Shown here piece after piece: positions 60,392-64,000 of a stretch of DNA of 64,000 nt (positions are counted from its first letter, which is position 1; each line of letters opens with the position of its first letter). Source of the stretch: Streptomyces sp. NBC_01775 (GTDB lineage Bacteria; Actinomycetota; Actinomycetes; Streptomycetales; Streptomycetaceae); NCBI RefSeq assembly GCF_035917675.1, contig NZ_CP109104.1, forward strand, positions 5,084,001 to 5,148,000, read 5' to 3'. A model generated the notes under the pieces. The model was not told the origin of the DNA. It saw nothing but the letters and a program-made list of their open reading frames with translations, and made no database searches. The position numbers and the translations under genes were made by a program.

Positions 60392-60955
60392 TCAGCGCAG
60401 CGACCTGTAGCGCCCCTGGAAGTACGTCAGCGGGCCGCCCTCTCCCTGTGTGAGGCGGGTCGCCAGGACGCGGCCTATGACCAGGGTGTGATCCCCCGCC
60501 GTCATCCGCTGCTCGGTGCGGCATTCGACGGCGGCGAGCGCGTCGTCCACCAAAGGGGCGCCCGTGGCCGCGCCGCGGGTGTGGGGGAGTTCCTTGAAGA
60601 GGAGCCGGTCGCTGAGCCGCGCCTTCATTGCGAAGCGACCGGCGGTCTTGTGCTGGGCGTCCGTCAGCAAGGACACCGCCCAGAGGTCCTGGCGTGCCAG
60701 CAGCTCCTCCATCCGGGATTCGGTGCGCAGGCTGACCAGCACCAACGGAGGCTCCAGGGAAACGGACATGAAGGCGGTGGCCGTCATGCCGACGTCCTCG
60801 CCGCGCGCCGAATCCTCGGAATCGTGCGCCGTGACGAGTACCACCCCGGCCGCCAGCCGCGCCATGGCTGCGCGGAACTCCTCGTCGCTCACCCCCTCAG
60901 CATGGGGCATCTGCTGGGACGCGTGGGTCATCTGCTGCTGCACTGCGTGGGACAC
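60392..60955 (-). CDS. Flavin reductase-like (FMN-binding) protein
   Basis: The protein has 187 residues from GTG 60955. A Met/Gln/His-rich start precedes the flavin reductase domain: FRAAMARLAAGVVLVTAHDS, VGMTATAFMSVSLEPPLVLV (FMN-binding) and a later GDHTLVIGRVLATRLTQGEG. It probably supplies reduced flavin to a monooxygenase elsewhere; no partner gene is adjacent. Confidence 0.87.
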   Translation of the reverse strand: MSHAVQQQMTHASQQMPHAEGVSDEEFRAAMARLAAGVVLVTAHDSEDSARGEDVGMTATAFMSVSLEPPLVLVSLRTESRMEELLARQDLWAVSLLTDAQHKTAGRFAMKARLSDRLLFKELPHTRGAATGAPLVDDALAAVECRTEQRMTAGDHTLVIGRVLATRLTQGEGGPLTYFQGRYRSLR

Positions 60956-61157
60956 GTGCCCACGCTAACGATTTCCTCCCGGGCGCCGCATCGGACTCCG
61001 GGACCAGGCGGGGCCTAGGACCCGGGGCCCGTCGAAGCCCTCCGGAGGCCCTCCGTGCGGGGCCGGGGAAGGAGGACCGCCCCGGAACCGCTCCCATCCC
61101 CGGTATGGCGGGGCGGCGGCGAGGCGCACACGCCGCAGTCAACCAGTCGCACACTGT

Positions 61158-61173
61158 TGTGACTTGAGTCACA
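61158..61173. promoter_or_regulatory. Perfect Crp-type palindrome upstream of cdgB
   Basis: TGTGACTTGAGTCACA matches the classic TGTGA-N6-TCACA Crp consensus at every fixed position. It lies about 155 bp before the cdgB start and about 200 bp from the divergent flavin reductase gene. Confidence 0.6.
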
Positions 61174-61188
61174 GAGGGCATTAATTGT

Positions 61189-61201
61189 TGACCCTGTGTA
61201 C
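61189..61201. promoter_or_regulatory. Near-consensus BldD box upstream of cdgB
   Basis: TGACCCTGTGTAC matches TNACNC(A/T)GNGTNA at 8 of 9 fixed positions, about 130 bp before cdgB. In S. coelicolor, cdgB is a known target of the c-di-GMP-responsive repressor BldD. Confidence 0.55.
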
Positions 61202-61328
61202 CGGGTGAACAGCTCGCTGTGATTCAGTGGCGGTGGCAGTCGCAGTATGGAAATGACAAGGCCGAAGGCCGGGGAGAAAGTCCCGCGAACGCTGGAGTTG
61301 AGGTACGAGGCTCAGCAGGGGGAGGGCG

Positions 61329-63077
61329 ATGGAAACCGAGTCGGAGCCCTATGTCCGCCTCGCCAGTCTGCGTCAGCTGCACCAGGTCGTGGCGCAGCTC
61401 AACACCGCCCGCAGCCTTGCCGACACCCTTCAGACCGTGGCCGACGGCGTGGTCGAAGGACTCGGCTTCGAGATCGCCGCGGTGAACCTGGTGCGTGCCG
61501 ACGGTGACCTCGTCGTCGCCGCGCTGGCCGGCAGCCCCGCCGCCGAGGCCATGATGGCGGGCCGCGTCGGCCCCCGCGCCTCCTGGGAGCGGCGGCTGGC
61601 GATGGGCGAGCAGTGGGGCGCTCTCCGCTTCATCCCGTACACCGAGGGCTGGGTCCTGGACGACGACGATGTGCCGCAGTGGCACACGCCCAGCACCATC
61701 AGGGACCGCCCCGACGCCTGGCACCCCATGGACCGGCTCTTCGCGCCCCTGTACGCCTCCGACGGCGAGCTGCTCGGCGTGCTGTCCGTCGACAAGCCGC
61801 GCAACGGCCGCCGGCCCGGCGCGTGGGGCTGCGAAGCGCTCCAGATGTACGCCTCGCAGGCCGCCATCGCGATCAGCAACGCCCGGCTGCGCTCGAACAT
61901 GCAGCGGGCGCTGGTCCGCCTGGAGCGCGAGCAGCAGGCGCTGCGGTCCAGCGAGGAGAGCTTCCGGCAGGCGTTCGAGTACGCGCCCAGCGGCATGGCC
62001 GTGGCCGAGATGGGCGGCGACCAGCACGGGCGGCTGCTGCGGATAAACGACGCGCTGTGCCGGCTGCTGGGCCGCCCCGCCGCCGCCATGCGCCGCTACT
62101 CCTTCTCCGACCTGGTCCACCCCGAGGACATCGGCACGCTGCTGCGCACCTCGGCCGAGGGCGGCCGGGCCGAGCTGCGGCTGGCCCGGCGCGACAGCTC
62201 CTACGTCTGGGTCTCGCTGCGCAACTCGGTGGTGGCCGACACCGCCGACGGACCCCGCTATCTGCTCACCCACGTCGAGGACATAGAGGAGCGCAAGCGG
62301 CACGAGCTCCAGCTCGCACACCGCGCCAGCCATGACTCGCTGACCGGGCTGCCCAACAGCGCCGAGCTGCGGGCCCGTCTCAACAGCAGGCTGTGCGCGC
62401 TGCCGGGCCGCGCCGCCGGGGCCGAGGCCGGGCCGGGCGGTGACCTGTCCCGGCTGGACGCGGGCGGCTTCGGGTACGAGCAGGACGGCTTCCCCGACCT
62501 GGACGGGCTGGGCCCGCCTGGTGCCGGACCCGGGGGGATGGAGCCGTTCACCGGCCTCCACGGCGTCTCCGGCGCTGCGGCCGGGCGGCACGGCGCCGGC
62601 ATGCCCGGTGTCTCGGGCGGCCTGGGCGGTCGGGACCACCATGTGCACGCGGTGCCGCCCGAGGGCGACGGGCCCGGTGAGAAGGGGCTGGCCGTCCTCT
62701 TCTGCGACCTGGACGGCTTCAAGTCCATCAACGACCGCTACGGCCACAACTGCGGCGACGCCGTCCTCATCGAGGTGGCGCGCAGGCTCTCGGCCGGGGT
62801 GCGGGACAACGACACGGTGGCCCGGCTGGGCGGCGACGAGTTCGTGGTGCTCGCCGACGGGCTCGGCCCCGCTGAGGCCCAGGACCTCGCGGTGCGGCTG
62901 CGGAACGCGATCATCCCCCCGATCAGGGTTGACGGCAGGGCAGTGCGGGTAGGCGCGAGCTTCGGAATCGGCTGGGCAGGCTGCGGAATGACGGCCGAAG
63001 AGGTCCTGCAATCCGCTGACCAGCGCATGTACATCGAGAAGCGGTCCCGGTCGAAGAGCCAGCGCCGGGCGGGTTAG
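61329..63077 (+). CDS. cdgB: Diguanylate cyclase CdgB (GAF-PAS-GGDEF)
   Basis: The protein has 582 residues. An N-terminal GAF domain (about 25-185) and a PAS/PAC pair (about 207-325) precede the GGDEF domain (about 335-575). The catalytic motif is intact GGDEF at 501-505, and the inhibitory I-site RDND lies at 492-495 with the standard five-residue spacing. It should make c-di-GMP, which activates BldD and holds back sporulation. A Gly/Pro-rich insertion (about 362-450) interrupts the early GGDEF fold. The domain order, the neighbours (TerD, ArfB) and the BldD-like box match CdgB of S. coelicolor. Confidence 0.88.
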   Translation: METESEPYVRLASLRQLHQVVAQLNTARSLADTLQTVADGVVEGLGFEIAAVNLVRADGDLVVAALAGSPAAEAMMAGRVGPRASWERRLAMGEQWGALRFIPYTEGWVLDDDDVPQWHTPSTIRDRPDAWHPMDRLFAPLYASDGELLGVLSVDKPRNGRRPGAWGCEALQMYASQAAIAISNARLRSNMQRALVRLEREQQALRSSEESFRQAFEYAPSGMAVAEMGGDQHGRLLRINDALCRLLGRPAAAMRRYSFSDLVHPEDIGTLLRTSAEGGRAELRLARRDSSYVWVSLRNSVVADTADGPRYLLTHVEDIEERKRHELQLAHRASHDSLTGLPNSAELRARLNSRLCALPGRAAGAEAGPGGDLSRLDAGGFGYEQDGFPDLDGLGPPGAGPGGMEPFTGLHGVSGAAAGRHGAGMPGVSGGLGGRDHHVHAVPPEGDGPGEKGLAVLFCDLDGFKSINDRYGHNCGDAVLIEVARRLSAGVRDNDTVARLGGDEFVVLADGLGPAEAQDLAVRLRNAIIPPIRVDGRAVRVGASFGIGWAGCGMTAEEVLQSADQRMYIEKRSRSKSQRRAG

Positions 63078-63170
63078 CACTTTCCGTGGAGATCGGCTAC
63101 GACCGCCACTAGAGATTCGCCCAAGAGAGGTAGGCTCGCCCGGATACCTGACGCAGTAGGGAGTGAGGGG

Positions 63171-64000
63171 ATGACCGCCGAGAACAATGGCACGGGCGCC
63201 ACACCGGGGGGTGGCGACGCCTCCCAGCCGGACACAGGGGCAGACGACGACCCGTTCGCCTACCTCTACCGGCAAGAGGGCGGCACCCAGCAGGCCTCTC
63301 CCGGTCAGCAGCCCGGCGTCCCCCGCCGTTCGTACAACCAGGTCCGCGCGGTCGGCGAGCGGCAGTACGGCTACGGATACCCCCAGCAACAGCAGCAGCG
63401 CGGCGGCTACGGCTACCCGCAGCAGCGATCCGGTGCCGGCGGTTACGGCTATCCGCAGCAGGCCCCGCCCCCGCCGCCCCAGCAGCCCAGCCCGCACTAC
63501 GCCGCGCCCGAGACGATGGCCGGCGGGCGCGCCGCCTCGCGCCAGCAGGCCGGTGCCGGCGGCTACGGCTCCGGCTCCGGACGGCGCAGCCGCACCGGGC
63601 TGATGGTCGGAGCCATAGCCGTCGTCGCGGCCGTGGTCATCGGTATCGGCGCCGCGATCGTCTTCAACGACGGCAACCGCGCCCAGGGCAACGAGAGCGA
63701 CGACGCCGGCACCTCCGAGCAGGCGGGCGGCGAGCCCGAAAAGGGTGAGAAGAACGACAACAAGAAGGACAAGCCCGCGCCCTCCGGGCTGCCCAAGGAG
63801 GACGCGGCCAGCCTCACACTCGCCGGTGGCACCCAGGCCGCCAAGGACATCCCGGGTGCCAAGGGCCGGGGCGGCACCTATGTCGCCGGTCTGAACAACC
63901 AGGGCGCCTCGGCGACGTGGGACATGAAGAACGTTCCGTCCCCCGGGCAGTACCGCCTTTACGTCCGCTTCGGGGTGCCCGGCAAGGACGCGGACGCCAC
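63171..64000 (+). CDS. Membrane-anchored protein with Q/Y/G-rich N-terminus (3' end outside window)
   Basis: The frame is open from ATG 63171 (GGGAGTGAGGGG upstream) to the edge, at least 276 residues. The N-terminus has YGYPQQ repeats (about 60-100). One membrane segment follows (about 145-165, MVGAIAVVAAVVIGIGAAIV), then an acidic/Lys linker and the start of a beta-rich external domain (AASLTLAGGTQAAKDIPGAK, WDMKNVPSPGQYRLYVRFG), which looks like a CBM6/CBM35-type carbohydrate-binding fold. It is probably a cell-surface protein downstream of cdgB. Confidence 0.8.
   Translation, partial: MTAENNGTGATPGGGDASQPDTGADDDPFAYLYRQEGGTQQASPGQQPGVPRRSYNQVRAVGERQYGYGYPQQQQQRGGYGYPQQRSGAGGYGYPQQAPPPPPQQPSPHYAAPETMAGGRAASRQQAGAGGYGSGSGRRSRTGLMVGAIAVVAAVVIGIGAAIVFNDGNRAQGNESDDAGTSEQAGGEPEKGEKNDNKKDKPAPSGLPKEDAASLTLAGGTQAAKDIPGAKGRGGTYVAGLNNQGASATWDMKNVPSPGQYRLYVRFGVPGKDADA

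Noticed and set aside
61224-63497. 757-residue - strand frame opposite cdgB
   Set aside because: The longest frame here, but it is the mirror of cdgB and the next gene; the GGDEF, GAF and PAS motifs are on the + strand.

Overview
The window is high-GC actinobacterial chromosome and is almost certainly Streptomyces. It carries the shared sugar-importer ATPase MsiK, a GAF-PAS-GGDEF protein matching the developmental diguanylate cyclase CdgB, a TerD protein, and GTG-rich, tightly overlapping genes.

Layout. (1) 1-3.66 kb is core chromosome: the tail of a low-complexity protein, a sugar-nucleotidyltransferase, a short exported protein, msiK, and a tRNA-Thr(TGT). (2) 3.61-41.25 kb is an integrated element inserted at the 3' end of that tRNA. 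It is bounded by a perfect 46-bp direct repeat (3612-3657 and 41209-41254). (3) 41.25-44.76 kb is a decayed pSAM2-like integrative element (RepSA tail, Xis, internally deleted Int) ending in a third, 45/46 copy of the same att core. (4) Next to that copy lies the remnant of a third integrase (44.85-45.06 kb), followed by an accessory or eroded stretch to about 53 kb with a divergent AraC regulator/MFS exporter pair. (5) 53-64 kb is ordinary chromosome: an MltG-like transglycosylase, an oxidoreductase, a pentapeptide protein, a GH27 alpha-galactosidase, TerD, an ArfB-like rescue factor, a flavin reductase, cdgB and a truncated membrane protein.

The 37.6-kb element is the main interest. Its left third resembles an actinomycete integrative conjugative element or plasmid. 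It has an integrase, HTH regulators, an archaeo-eukaryotic-type primase-polymerase with a RecA-like ATPase, a candidate iteron origin, two Spd-like membrane proteins and an FtsK/TraB DNA translocase. The translocase is followed by an octamer array resembling a clt transfer locus. The middle (18.0-36.8 kb) is a full siphovirus morphogenesis and lysis cassette in canonical order: HNH, terminase, portal, protease, capsid, connectors, tail tube, frameshifted tail chaperone, tape measure, tail proteins, amidase-LysM endolysin, holin and collagen-like proteins. The right end (36.9-40.9 kb) holds an XRE regulator and a run of very small cargo ORFs. The element therefore encodes apparent machinery for two transfer routes, conjugation as double-stranded DNA and packaging into virions, in one co-directional gene set.

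Limits. Functions come from motifs and gene order read by eye. No database search was run, and many small element genes have no recognisable function.
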